Positions 34,758 to 45,800 of a stretch of DNA of 64,000 nucleotides are shown piece by piece. The DNA is from Blastobasis lacticolella. Taxonomy: Eukaryota; Arthropoda; Insecta; Lepidoptera; Blastobasidae. Each line of letters opens with the position of its first letter. Within the stretch, counting starts at the first letter, position 1. Below the pieces are notes generated by a model that did not search any database, was not told the DNA's origin, and was given only the letters and a program-made list of their open reading frames with translations. A program made the translations under genes and the position numbers. Location: positions 16,615,907-16,679,906 of the forward strand of contig LR990041.1 in NCBI GenBank assembly GCA_905147135.1. The letters are read 5' to 3'.

Positions 34758-34995
34758 AGTCTCCCCGAGTACGCTCCATACAAATGAAGTTTGATCATAT
34801 TTTCAATATTGCGCTATCAAAATCAATGAAATTTTGTAGACGTGATCCAGAAACTAATATTGATGCTTGTGGTATAATAAATATATCAATTCAAAGTTAC
34901 ACGAGATTCAAGATTTCAATAGAAATATAAAAACCTGTGTACTTTGAAAATATGATCAAACTACGTTTGTATGGAGCGCGCTTGTGGGAAACTAG
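34758..34995. repeat. MITE with inverted ends (GCTCCATACAAA)
   Basis: The left end has ACGCTCCATACAAATGAAGT followed by TTGATCATATTTTCA. The right end has the inverse with TTTGTATGGAGCGCGC. It is about 240 bp in all, with no coding capacity. Confidence 0.72.
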
Positions 34996-35159
34996 CCTTA
35001 AGGCTCGTAAGACACTACAATGCTCGTAAGTAGGTATAAAAATTTAAGGCGAGGACGGCACGGAATTAAAATCCGTTTTGCACCGATAGATCATAGTGGA
35101 ATGTGTTACTCAAAGAATAAGGCATATTTGTGACATACGCATTTTGAACGCGGAGCGAT

Positions 35160-35515
35160 CTGAAAATGCCAAATGACATCGTAATCGCAGGTAGAAAAGT
35201 GGAACAGGTGAGTTTTCATACATATTTAGGACCAACGTTTACAAGGGGTGTAAAGTGTGAAAGTGATGTCAAAAGGAGAGTGAATGCCAGAAATATAGTG
35301 AAAAGAGCACTTCATACTTTTGTGAACAGCCGGGTGTCCAAGATAGCTTCTTAACAGAGGAGTGCTCGTTACAACATTGACGTATGGAAGAGAAAGTTAT
35401 CTATGAGACAACAAGCACGAAAGTAGGATAAATGCAATAGAAGAGTGTTTAGAAGTATTGAAGGAGTTTCAATGAGCGATAAATTACGGAATTGTGTAAT
35501 TGACTACTAACAGCC
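35160..35515 (+). pseudogene. RTE-like LINE ORF fragment (RT thumb/C-terminal region)
   Basis: One frame reads VSFHTYLGPTFTRGVKCESD, VKRRVNARNIVKRALHTFVN and SRVSK. After a frame break come ESR(I)NA and (E)EC..VLKEFQ-like remnants, typical of the end of a lepidopteran RTE-type ORF. Several stops are present. A second fragment of the same family is at 60035-60190. Confidence 0.6.
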
Positions 35516-35725
35516 CTGCCGTACGCCTGCCGTTTCCCTCCCGTACCCCTACCGTAGCCTTATCGTGCTCCCATAATCCGTGCCGTACCCCTCTCGCAAC
35601 CCTCCCTTAGGTCTACCGTAACCCTGCCGTACCTCTCCCGTAGCCCTGCCGTACGCCTGCCGTTTACCACCCGTACCCCTACCTTAGCCTTGTCGTACCC
35701 CTGCCGTACCCCTATCCTGCCCTAT
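35512..35725. repeat. Minisatellite of CCGTACCCCTG-type units
   Basis: About 20 degenerate units of 10-12 bp (CCTGCCGTACC, CCTACCGTAGCC) fill about 210 bp. A higher-order repeat with a period near 129 bp is visible: GCCCTGCCGTACGCCTGCCG occurs at about 35513 and again at about 35642. GC content is far above the surroundings. It follows immediately after the RTE fragment. Confidence 0.8.
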
Positions 35726-37607
35726 TTTCTTATTTTGCAATTCAAGGCGGGTACAAATACATCAAATTATAAAAAACAAAATTGCTATTCAGTTAACTTA
35801 CCCGTTTTGGAATGGCGTACGGAACCAAGCATCGTAGCCCCTTCGCGGTTGTTTTATAAAATCCACGTCATCAAAATGCACTGCACACGGTACCTACTCG
35901 CAGATGATGGGTTCCAATTGGTTTCTCTTCTACAGTTTCGTATAATTAGAATCCAATCGTCTTTACGGTTTGTATTTCTAGGAAATCTATTAAAATAATA
36001 TAACCCGGTTAAAATAAAATCGGGATCGAAAATAATAAGGGCTCCGCAGAAAGCGGTGTTATATTATTTATTTATAAAATCGGACTACTATGCTTACATC
36101 ATAGCAATACGTAGGGTAGATTATAATTATAATCATTCAAGTTCTTTTCAGATACGATAGGCAATAAAAATTCGGAACCTGATCTGAGTCACAAATTTAA
36201 TAAAGAATTCCCCACTTTATGGGAATTTTCCCAAAAAACAGGTAGCCACATCGTTGTACTTTTGTTCGAAATTTGCACCAAAGTAAATAAAACATTAATA
36301 AAAAAAGTAGCACGAATCATAATTACTTACGCGTGGTAGGTAATTCCTCCTGCCTTGTTACATTTTTTCCAGTAACTTTTACACGATTATACTACACATG
36401 ACGGTATTTTAAAATATTTTTCGTCGAGGAAAAATATGTCCGAACGCTACGAAATGGCGGCGCGTTGTAAGACCCGAAGAGTGTATGTCATGTACAACAA
36501 AGGAGATTGTCACACCTTGCATGCACCACATCTCTTTAAGGTAACATGGATTCTGTTTTTGTTTTATTTCTGTGGCTACAGCATGGCTTGTAAGATGAAG
36601 GAGGCTATGGATGGTATACTCACTTACGATGGTGTCCCGCAGGAATTTACTTTTTTTGCATTTTTTGCGTTTCACTTTTATTTTTGATTACATTTCATAA
36701 AAAAGCGATCAATGTATTTATTGTAACAAGTAAATATTTTTTATCCCGCGTTAGTAAACGAAAAATCTTTTCGGTACAGAAAACCGGAAATTACGATAGA
36801 GCTCGTCACTACATCGGAGCCAAATATGATTCGCTTAATGAAATGAATTGAATATGATTCATATAGAATAAGCGGCCATTTTACGTAATTTAAAGGAACT
36901 GCTTATGTTCTGTTAGAATTCATCCAAAGTGGCCATTTTAGACCCCCTGTTCTTTGTATGAAAAATCGTACCATGACCATGAATTTGACAACAGCAATAC
37001 GAATATTGCGCGGTGGTAATGACAAATAAAGCAACATTAAAAAGTTGTTTTTCTGTAAGCTGTTTCAACATTTAGTATCTATGAAAAGTAGTTCCGCTGA
37101 TAACCACGGGACCAAAGAGTAACACTACGTTTACACGGGACTCTTTGTAGATGAAACGCAGGTTACTATAGTTTTATCTATACTCTATACATAGTATACA
37201 TATTTATATATACAGTAATGGTATTGTTTATTTGTTTGTAAAGGATAAACTCAAAAATAATATAAATAGAACGAATGCGTATTTAGGGATCATTCCCGCA
37301 GTCCCCAGAATGTTATCCCCCGAATAGGGGATAGCATTCGGGGGACAGCGGCAATGGTTCGTATTTAGCCACAGAGCGTGTATTAGGTCATGAAACTCAG
37401 GATTACGTTCTGAAAAGAACGATTTGTTTTGCATCATATCTTCACGCCACGAGGTTCCAGAGTACGTGGGTTTCGTATTGAATCTTGCGGGCCGCTGTTG
37501 TCACCGCGCCGCCCGTCGAGTCTTCAGCCTGCGACCTGTAGCCGTATTCACAATGATTCTAAACCGTTTCCGAACGATTCGACACGAAATTCGTGAGCAG
37601 TGAATCC
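35726..37607. other. No host gene seen; dispersed repeat pieces
   Basis: Contains the inverted partner of the 34513 repeat (36543-36581) and GCTTGTAAGATGAAGGAGGC (about 36588), which matches inverted sequence at about 28108. A small hairpin (GAATGTTATCCCC / GGGGATAGCATTC, about 37307-37338) is also present. The 60-100-codon ORFs here have no recognisable domain. Confidence 0.45.
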
Positions 37608-38340
37608 TCTACAAGGTGTGCATTCGACCGGTGTTGACATACGCCTCCCCCGTCTTCGCTCACGCGAGCTCCCACGTCATAAAGAAACTGCAAATTGTGC
37701 AGAACATCTTCTGCCGTAGGGCAACGGCGGCTCCATGGTACGTCCGCAATGCGGACCTACACCATGACATGGACCTGCCTACCCTGCAGCAGTTTCTTAG
37801 AACGCTCTCCGAGACCTTTTTCAAGGCCGCGGAGGAGCATCCCAATCCGCTCGTGCGAGAGGCAGCAGCCTACTCTCCCCGCCCGGTCTCCGGCCACGTG
37901 GTACGGAGACCGAGACACGTCCTCACGGATCCCCCCGACGAACTGTCGAGCGCCCTGAACCTTCTCCTGGAGGCTCAGGACGACTCGACAGAGCCCCTCC
38001 CTGCCGTTTCAGCGGCCCCTGTAGGCCCCCAATCCCAATCCACAGCAGCGGGACCCCCTTCTGGGGTCTCGCTATAAATTCTCCAGCGTATGCTCCGTAA
38101 GGAGTGACGTTGAGCGCACCCCGTCCCTCCGGGGTGTAGCATCCGATGAAACCTGAAAGGCCCTTATGGCTACTGGTGCTCCCAGGGGGTGTTTAGTACG
38201 TATGCGCCTAGGTTCTTTTGGCGAGTCGTGCATAACCAGTCCGGCCGGCCGGCTGGTACTCATGAGAGTTCACCTCCTCCCTCTCAACCGCTATACCGGA
38301 GGGTGCCCATTTCCTTTGCGTTGGGCGCAAAAAAATAATT
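37608..38340 (+). mobile_element. 5'-truncated jockey LINE, ORF2 C-terminus and 3' UTR
   Basis: Coding begins inside ORF2 with LYKVCIRPVLTYASPVFAHA, then FCRRATAAPWYVRNADLHHD and RRPRHVLTDPPDELSSALN, ending at TAA 38077. These are hallmark C-terminal features of jockey elements in Lepidoptera. The 3' UTR ends in TTGGGCGCAAAAAAATAATT at about 38321-38340, a short A tail. It differs from the elements at 1-8844 and 10572-11445. Confidence 0.82.
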
Positions 38341-38440
38341 GTAGATATATCCATTAAACACTTGTCTACGTAGTTTAACCCATCTCCTACTAGAGACCTC
38401 CAAAGTGGTGACCCCGACATTATTTGAACACGCAACCTTA
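38341..38440 (+). other. Possible LTR end and primer-binding site remnant
   Basis: AGAGACCTCCAAAGTGGTGA followed by CCCCGACATTATTTGAACAC resembles the LTR edge and primer-binding site of insect Ty3/gypsy (mag-like) or BEL elements. No second LTR or gag/pol sequence is seen nearby. Weak call. Confidence 0.3.
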
Positions 38441-38869
38441 TTTATTTATTTAACAATTTATTGTACACAAGAAAATTAAAGAGATAGTACAAATTAGATA
38501 AAACCTTCTGATAAAAAACTACATTATCAGCGAGTAACATAGGCTATATTTTGGGGGGTTATGGGGCCCAAGCTAACCTCACCTGCACCTGGTCCCCCTG
38601 CTGGCAGGCGGACGAGTCACTGCCGAATTGGCTTTTTCCCTAACGGGTTGTGCGGGTCGGATGGGTCGACGTAGAAAGCCAAAACCACAAAAAAATAATG
38701 GAAAGTCGACAATGGAAACCGGCAGTAACGGCGTGGCCGCGCGCAGGGGGATCGCCCTACTCCTGTGTTAAGTTGATTAGAGCTACCGGATCCAGGGCGG
38801 GCCCGATTAAGGACGCTAGCCCACAGAAAGGATCACTTCGCGTCGTGGAACCTTGACACGCTGGCCCCA

Positions 38870-39160
38870 CTAAGGATGCCGAAGACCGAGCGAGGTGGGC
38901 CAAGAATAGCAGGAAAGCGGACCCTGGGCTCTCGACCGGGACATAACACCAAGATAATGATGATAATGAACATAGGCTATGTTTAAACTTTTTCCTTTCA
39001 ATGAGGAGTTTTCCAGTAGGTATTGTCAGTTAGTTTCAAAAAGCATCAATAGATGGCGCCCCCACAATTGTGGAACACAATCCCAGTTATAAAGTTTGTG
39101 CTCTCACGCGCGAGGGCCCGGGGTCCGCCTTGACCATTATCCAAGATTTGGAAGATCTCT
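38870..39160. repeat. SINE tail fragments and MITE fragment
   Basis: 38870-38970 (+) has GCGGACCCTGGGCTCTCGAC and the ATAATGATGATAATGA tail. 39100-39160 (-) has GGGCCCGGGGTCCGCCTTGA. Between them (38998-39075) is a piece of the 392-bp MITE found in P450 A intron 8 (GAGGAGTTTTCCAGTAGGTA and CATCAATAGATGGCGCC). Confidence 0.62.
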
Positions 39161-39479
39161 AAAAAGGCCACATTAGCGTTTCATAATATGATTCATTGGT
39201 CTTAATGTTCTCGAGGCAAAATATCTAGAATTTCCGTGGGCTGGAATATAGGCAGCAGCATTTTCCATTGTTATATTTATAAAACTGCGATCTCTAACTC
39301 GCCTGCCAAGTATGGCAATTATGGCAATAACCTCATACTTCGTGGGAGAGTCTCTAAGTCCTGCAGTGGACTGTTATGGGCTGTGATGATGATGATTATT
39401 ATTCATATTAATTTGTGATAAACTTATCTACAGCGTTACGACCATAGATAATTTTTTTTATCTACAGAAGCAGAGAGAA

Positions 39480-40470
39480 CATACCGAGTTTCAATTCGAG
39501 ACAAAATGTCACACATCTCTATAACACACACACTAATGCAAATGCAGGGACGGAACAAATTAGCCCTACTGCAATGTTTTATTTTGCTACGAATTTCTAC
39601 TCGTAACGAATATAAACAAATCTGACTTGTGAGTATATTTCGCTCCGGATGATTTTGTAATTTTTTTAAACTTGTCCTTATAATTTTATATTGACATTAT
39701 AATAAAAGGTAAGCTGTCTACTGAATCAAACCCACGCCCTGATACCTACCACCGTCTTTTTGATCTCTCCATCCTATCCTATCCTCCATAACTTCTAAAC
39801 TAAGTGGTACCTACTTACTTATCGTTAGAAGTATCTTCATTATCCACAGGTTGGCCTATGTGACTACACAATAAATTGAATATGATGCCCTCTAGAGGAC
39901 ATAGTCATGAAAATAATAATAATAATGAAAAGGATAGGTACATTAATATACACAGGCAGCATATTCTTTATTTTCAGTAACAATTCATATAATGATGATA
40001 CACCAGGACTGAAGGGACTTGCATCTACTTATTATCTTGTTCTTAAAAATGTTTACAACGCAACACTTCCAATTTGCAACCCAGACATCGCCATGTCTGG
40101 TCTTTAGGAAACCTAGAAAAACAAATAAATGTAAATAAACGTAAATACGCGATTAATCCGTTAAGTTGTTTCATAAAATGTCAGAACATTAAAAATGTAA
40201 TTTAGGTACATTTTTGGTATGAAATCCTAATTTATACATATAAAATTGATTTACAAGTATTGAGTATTAAAATTGTATACAATCCTACCCTGTTAGCATC
40301 AAAATATTTTCGATCACCGAAATATTGCTCAATTTGCCAATAATTTTAAATATATATTTAATGGCATGTCGTTTTAAGGTAAAGCATTTAAATTATTGCA
40401 AATTCACACTATTACGATGCATATTTTTGTCACAATTTCTAAAATTGATTCCCGATCGCAGCGACCACGA
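39480..40470 (-). repeat. Divergent inverted copy of the P450 upstream region
   Basis: Read on the - strand, this matches the copy A upstream DNA from about 9830 to 10490 and again about 11640-11770 (copy B 41345-42380). Shared landmarks are the GTGGTCG/GATCGGGA block, AATTATTGGCAAATTGAG, GAAGACCAGACATGG (as its inverse near 40092), AGGTATCAAGGCGTGGGTTT and ACAAGTCAGATTTGTTT. It is clearly more diverged than A is from B and lacks the LINE insertion of copy A. It stands head to head with the start of copy B. It may be an older duplication or a member of an unrecognised repeat family. Confidence 0.78.
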
Positions 40471-42803
40471 ATGAAATTACTTGGGCAAATTGAGCAATAT
40501 TCCGGTATTATTCTAGTCCAACAATAAATAATGTATTTCGACTCTTTCCGAAAATCTCATCCACCGCACTCATTAGTCATCTTACCTTTTAAATGAAATA
40601 TAAGTACTTCAATTAATTAATGAAGGTACCTACAAAGCAAAATATACTAATTTCTTACTTTCGTCATCTTCATTTAAATTATTAATAAGCACAAATGAAA
40701 CAACTGTGCAAATGTAGACGCACGACAGTGTGACGCCTTGTTCGAAAAAAGGGGCACCGGCCATTTTCAATCTATTTTCGACCCTACTTTCTAGTATCGG
40801 CATAGTTTCGGCTTCGTATGTACTCACACGCGTGCGACAGAGACGACGCTCTACGAAGCCGAACTAAACGATGTGCATTATTTACGGCCGATACCTGTTA
40901 TGTGCTTAAGGTAACTCAACAATTCAAACTACTTAGGTACTTGCAATTTTAATTAAATATCTATTGGCATATTGCAATTTTAATTAAATAAATAATTATT
41001 TTTATCTATTGCCATTCACCAGAACACAGACATAACAGACTAAACACAAATCACAAATCACAAATATTCCCTGTTCGCTCACTCTACAATGATTATGAAT
41101 CTTGCTAGGTATTCCGTTTTTTCACCCATAGGAACGTTTGTTGTTGTTTTGAACGTTCACCACGTTGCTCTAGCTAATAACGATAACACGTTTCTTTTGA
41201 AACATCTTTGTAAATTTTATAATTTCCTTATCAAATTTAAATCAAACCATTTAATAGACGGTGTAATGTAGAGCACTGTTATGTGAAAGCGCAAGTATGG
41301 AAATATACCTGGATTATCCTTTCACCGATAAGTAAACAATCGTGGTCGTGGCTATCGGGAGTAATAGTGTGAATTTGCAATAATTGAAATCTTTATCTTA
41401 AAACAACATGTCATTAAAGACAGATTTAAAATTATTGGCAAATTGAGTTATATTTCGGTGTCTAAATAGATATGGAAATATTTCGATGTAAACAGGGTCG
41501 GATTTAGTATTTGTTGCATAGAATTTTAATACTCAAATGTACATAGCGGTCCGCAATTTTATATTTATTAGGGTTCCGTACCAAAAATTTACCTAAATGA
41601 TATTTTAAATGTTCAGACATTTAAAAAAAAAAACTTTAACGTATTAATTGCGAATTTACGTTTATTTTCATTTATTTATTCTTCTAGGTTTCCTGAAGAC
41701 CAGACATGGTGATGCATGGCTGCAAATTGGAAGTGCTGTGTTGTAAACATTTTAAAGAACAAGATAATAAGTAGGTACCAATATGCAAGTCCCTTCTGTC
41801 CTGGTGCCGTACCTACCAGATTTTTTACTGAAAATAAAGAATATGCTGCCTGTTTGATTTATTTATGTACCTACATAAAAACCCTTTTCATAATTTTTTT
41901 TCTTCATTGTGATGCGATGTCTCTAGAGTGCACGGCATTCACGGTATGTAGGATCGAGAGATCGAAAAGACTGTGGTAGGTATCAAGGCGTGGGTTTGAT
42001 CCCCAGACACCTTAATATTTAATATATGGATTCAAATAATTTATTTGGCTTTTTAGTGAAGGAAAATATCGTGAAAAAACTTGCATGTTAGAGATTAATT
42101 CCAATTGTGAAGTCTGCCAATCCGCATTGGGCCTGAGTGGTAAACTATTGCCCGTTCTCTCTCAATGAGAGGACAGATCCATTCCCTAGTAGTTTAGATG
42201 TGTATAGGCTGACGACGACGGTGATAACGATTAGGTCGGCACCTTCATTGCACTTTTATTATAATGACAATATAAATATGTACAAGTCAGATTTGTTTGT
42301 GTTTGCTACGGAATAGAAATTCGTAGTAAAAAATAACTTATCTGTAGATGGGCTGCCTTGTTTCGTCCCTGCATTTGGTATGGTATCGGTATCGGTATGT
42401 ACTTTCTGCTTCTGTAGATAATTTTTTTTCTCTATGCACCAGAATAACGTAGGTATTAATTACTCTATGACCTATACTAGAATAGAAGCCTAAATTTTCC
42501 AATAAATCACTTGAGATTATTTATTCTCAAACAGTGATATTTTTACACTGACTCACTGATTTATTATTAGATACCTAAATCACTTCCGCAACGCTACCTA
42601 ACGTAGGAACTTGAAAAGGCAAGAAGTGAGGTCTAGGAAAAATCCTGAAATAGCGAATTTGTGGTTATAAGAGATTAAAAAATTATCGGTTGTTGCGAAC
42701 TTGGTCTCCCTTTTCACATTTATTGTTTGTTGGGCAAAGTCTAGCGGTATGCGAAAGTGCCTCTAGGTGACGTTAGCTTTAGATGCCTCTAGGTAACGTT
42801 AGC

Positions 42804-45800
42804 ATGCAGTCGTGGTGTAACTTTTATAGAAGGCTTTCGACGTCCGCCGTGAAGAGAAGCGGCCCGCTGGCGGAGAAGGCGCGTGATGCGTCGGCGCCGA
42901 AGTCTTGGCGGGCGATCCCGGGGCCTTCACGGTTTCCCGTGCTGGGGTCAATGCACCATTTCTTACCTGGAGGTAGGTATCATTAGTAATAACATAATAT
43001 ACTTGGCAGGTATCTATACTATACCATATGCTTGCCGTTCGGTGTAGCTATACTTAAGTACGGGTTTTTAGTACTTTACAACTTTATATTACACTTTTTC
43101 CCACATCGATTCGAGATTTGTAGCCATAGTAAAAGTAGCAGACAATAAAATTTCCTTTCAGAGGAAAAATGATTGTTTGGACAGATGTCCGAGTGTAGAT
43201 ACACTTGCGAGCAAATCCATTCACCCAATAATCAATAACTACATTTGTGGCGTAATTAATCAGTCTTTAATTTTATAAATAGGCTAATCGATTTTAATCT
43301 AGTTTTCTCGGTTAGACAGTCAATAAGACAATAATTACCTCTGTTCTTATTAATTCAACACGATTGCCTTGTGCAAACGTAGGTTTAATTTAAACTTGAA
43401 AGCAGGCGGGGACCCATTTTATTAAGTAGGTAGGTGGATCATCATCATCATCACAGCCCGCAACACTCCGCTGCAGAACTTAGGGCCTCTCCCACGAAAG
43501 AGGAGGTTATTGTCATAATCTCCACGCTTGGCCGGCGGGTTGGAGATCGCAGTGCTTAAATATAAAAATGTAAAATGCTGCTGCCCAGACTACGGAGACT
43601 CTTGATCTTTTGCCTCGAAAACATTAGTCGCCTTGTACGACACCCATGAATGTAAGGAGTTGGTGCTATTCTACTTTGCCGGACACCAGACGGCCAAGGT
43701 AAAATACTTAGGTAATTTCATTTACTGGTCACCGCCTGCTTTAAAATTTAAATTAAAATAACGTTTGCACTTTTACACCAGTTTCAGTTTTTTATAAGTA
43801 GCATTATAGGGGTTTTTAGTTTTTGGACTATTTTTTTTATTTTCCGCTTTTATATTAATTATCGTTACAATAAAAGCGTGAGACTGGTTTCTACCTAACT
43901 TTAAATCATTATAGAGCCTAAACAGTGGTTCTAAATGAAAAATGGTAAGCGAAACCTAAATATGATTTGTCAATACCTATTCGACGACATGCCATAGTTT
44001 GACGTTTTTTTTTCACAAAATGGCGGCTGGTAGTAGCCATATTGAATTTTTATCAATATCATGTGACCAGGCCCGGACTTGGAGACCCAGGACCCCTAGG
44101 CACTTGACATTTGGGGCCCCCCCATCTCGAAGCCATTTTGGAAAAACAAATAAAATGCACTAGTATCTACTGAAAATATAATTTTTCGTTAAATAAACAT
44201 AAGGAAAAATGCAGTCTATGCTATTTTTGTCATTTTATAGAATCATACGGCGAACTTTCTTCTGCGCAAATGTACGAATGACTTCATCGTAGTCTACAGA
44301 CTGCATTATTTCTGACTCTATATACATTATAGAAAGTGAATTTAGCCTGTTCTCTTCTATGGTAGATCTTAAGTAATTCTTTACCCTCTTTAGCGCTGAA
44401 AATGACCTTTCTGCCGAGCAGTTTGACGCTGGTGTACACAACAGCATTCGGAGTGCAATTCCTACATTTGGATAAATGTCCAAAAAGCCTCTGTCGAATA
44501 AGTATTTGTATAGCTTCAGTGATGATGATAACTCAACCTCAGCCTCATCTGACGACAAATGAGCTCGCAGGTGCAGACACTCGTTTTCCAAATTTTCATC
44601 TAAATCCCCTGGATAGAAAGCTGTAAGGTTCCTTCACGGATTTCTTTAGATTCTATACGATGTAGTTTCGTGAGGAAGTCAAACTTTTTACTTAAGTCCT
44701 CATAAGCAGATCCGCGTCTCCGTAGTTCTGCAATCAGTCTGTCTATAATGACGTAGAAGACGGTAACTCTGAATCTGTCCCTGCCAGAGAGTATGGTCTC
44801 GTTATCCTTGACTTCGTCGAACTGGACTTTACGTTTACGTTTCCTAAGCTTGTCGTATGCGTAGTTATTTTCACCGGATATTTCATAATGATCAAAGGTA
44901 CCGGGTTTTCTTAAGTCTTCTTCTAGGTATATTACTAAAGACTGATAAAGTTCAGCAACCGTACCCAGGTCGATGTTTACAGATTGCAGAGACTTGCTCA
45001 CTTTGTTGAACCTTTCCAGGATGTCATTCCAGAGAAGGGCCAGAAAGCAAGTTTCCATAAAGTCTAATGAATTAAGAAGTCCTGAAGCTTCAGAGCGCGT
45101 AGATGCTTTTTCACTTGCATCATTGGCAATTATCTGAAGGGCTGCCATGATCTCATCCCAGGAGCAACATAGACTTCGGCAGGCGTCAGCTCGAGCAGAC
45201 CATCTTGTCTGAGAAAGACTTTTCAAGACTGTGAATTTGGCTTCAGTTTCGACACCAAGATGTCCCACCTGTGTGTCGATATCGAAAAAAAATTGTACAA
45301 TGACTGCAAAATACCAAAGAATGATATAGCAGCTTGACAAGACTCGGCCGCACATGATCCAACAAGATTCAGCGAGTGAGCCGAACACGGGACAAAAACT
45401 ACCAGAGGATTCACTTGTTTTATTCTCGCTTGAAGACCGGAATATACACCCGACATATTGCTGGCGTTGTCATAAGACTGCCCACGGCAATTGGCGATAT
45501 CTAAGTCGTGGTTTTTCAATGTCTCTATGACGATTTTAGCAAGCTCTTCTGCTTTATGACCACAATTTGGAATGAATCTCAAAAATCGTTCGACAGGACA
45601 TCCATCTTCAGAGACATATCTCACTATAAAAGAAAACTGATCGATGTGGGAGATGTCAGTAGAGTCAACAGAGATGGAAAAATATTTAGCATGTTTTATC
45701 TCAGTCACGATCGTATTTATGACCTTATTTATCATTTCATCGCATATTTTTGACGAAAGATATGACCGAAGTTCGGTATCGTTCGGTCGCGTCGCCGCCG

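Noticed and set aside
35512..35725. CRISPR-like regular repeat array
   Set aside because: Units are contiguous, degenerate and without unique spacers, in a eukaryotic genome. It is a minisatellite.
36436..36687. 83-codon ORF with a hydrophobic stretch, possible small membrane protein
   Set aside because: It overlaps a dispersed repeat also found at 34513 and 28108, has no splice or start context, and matches nothing I recognise.
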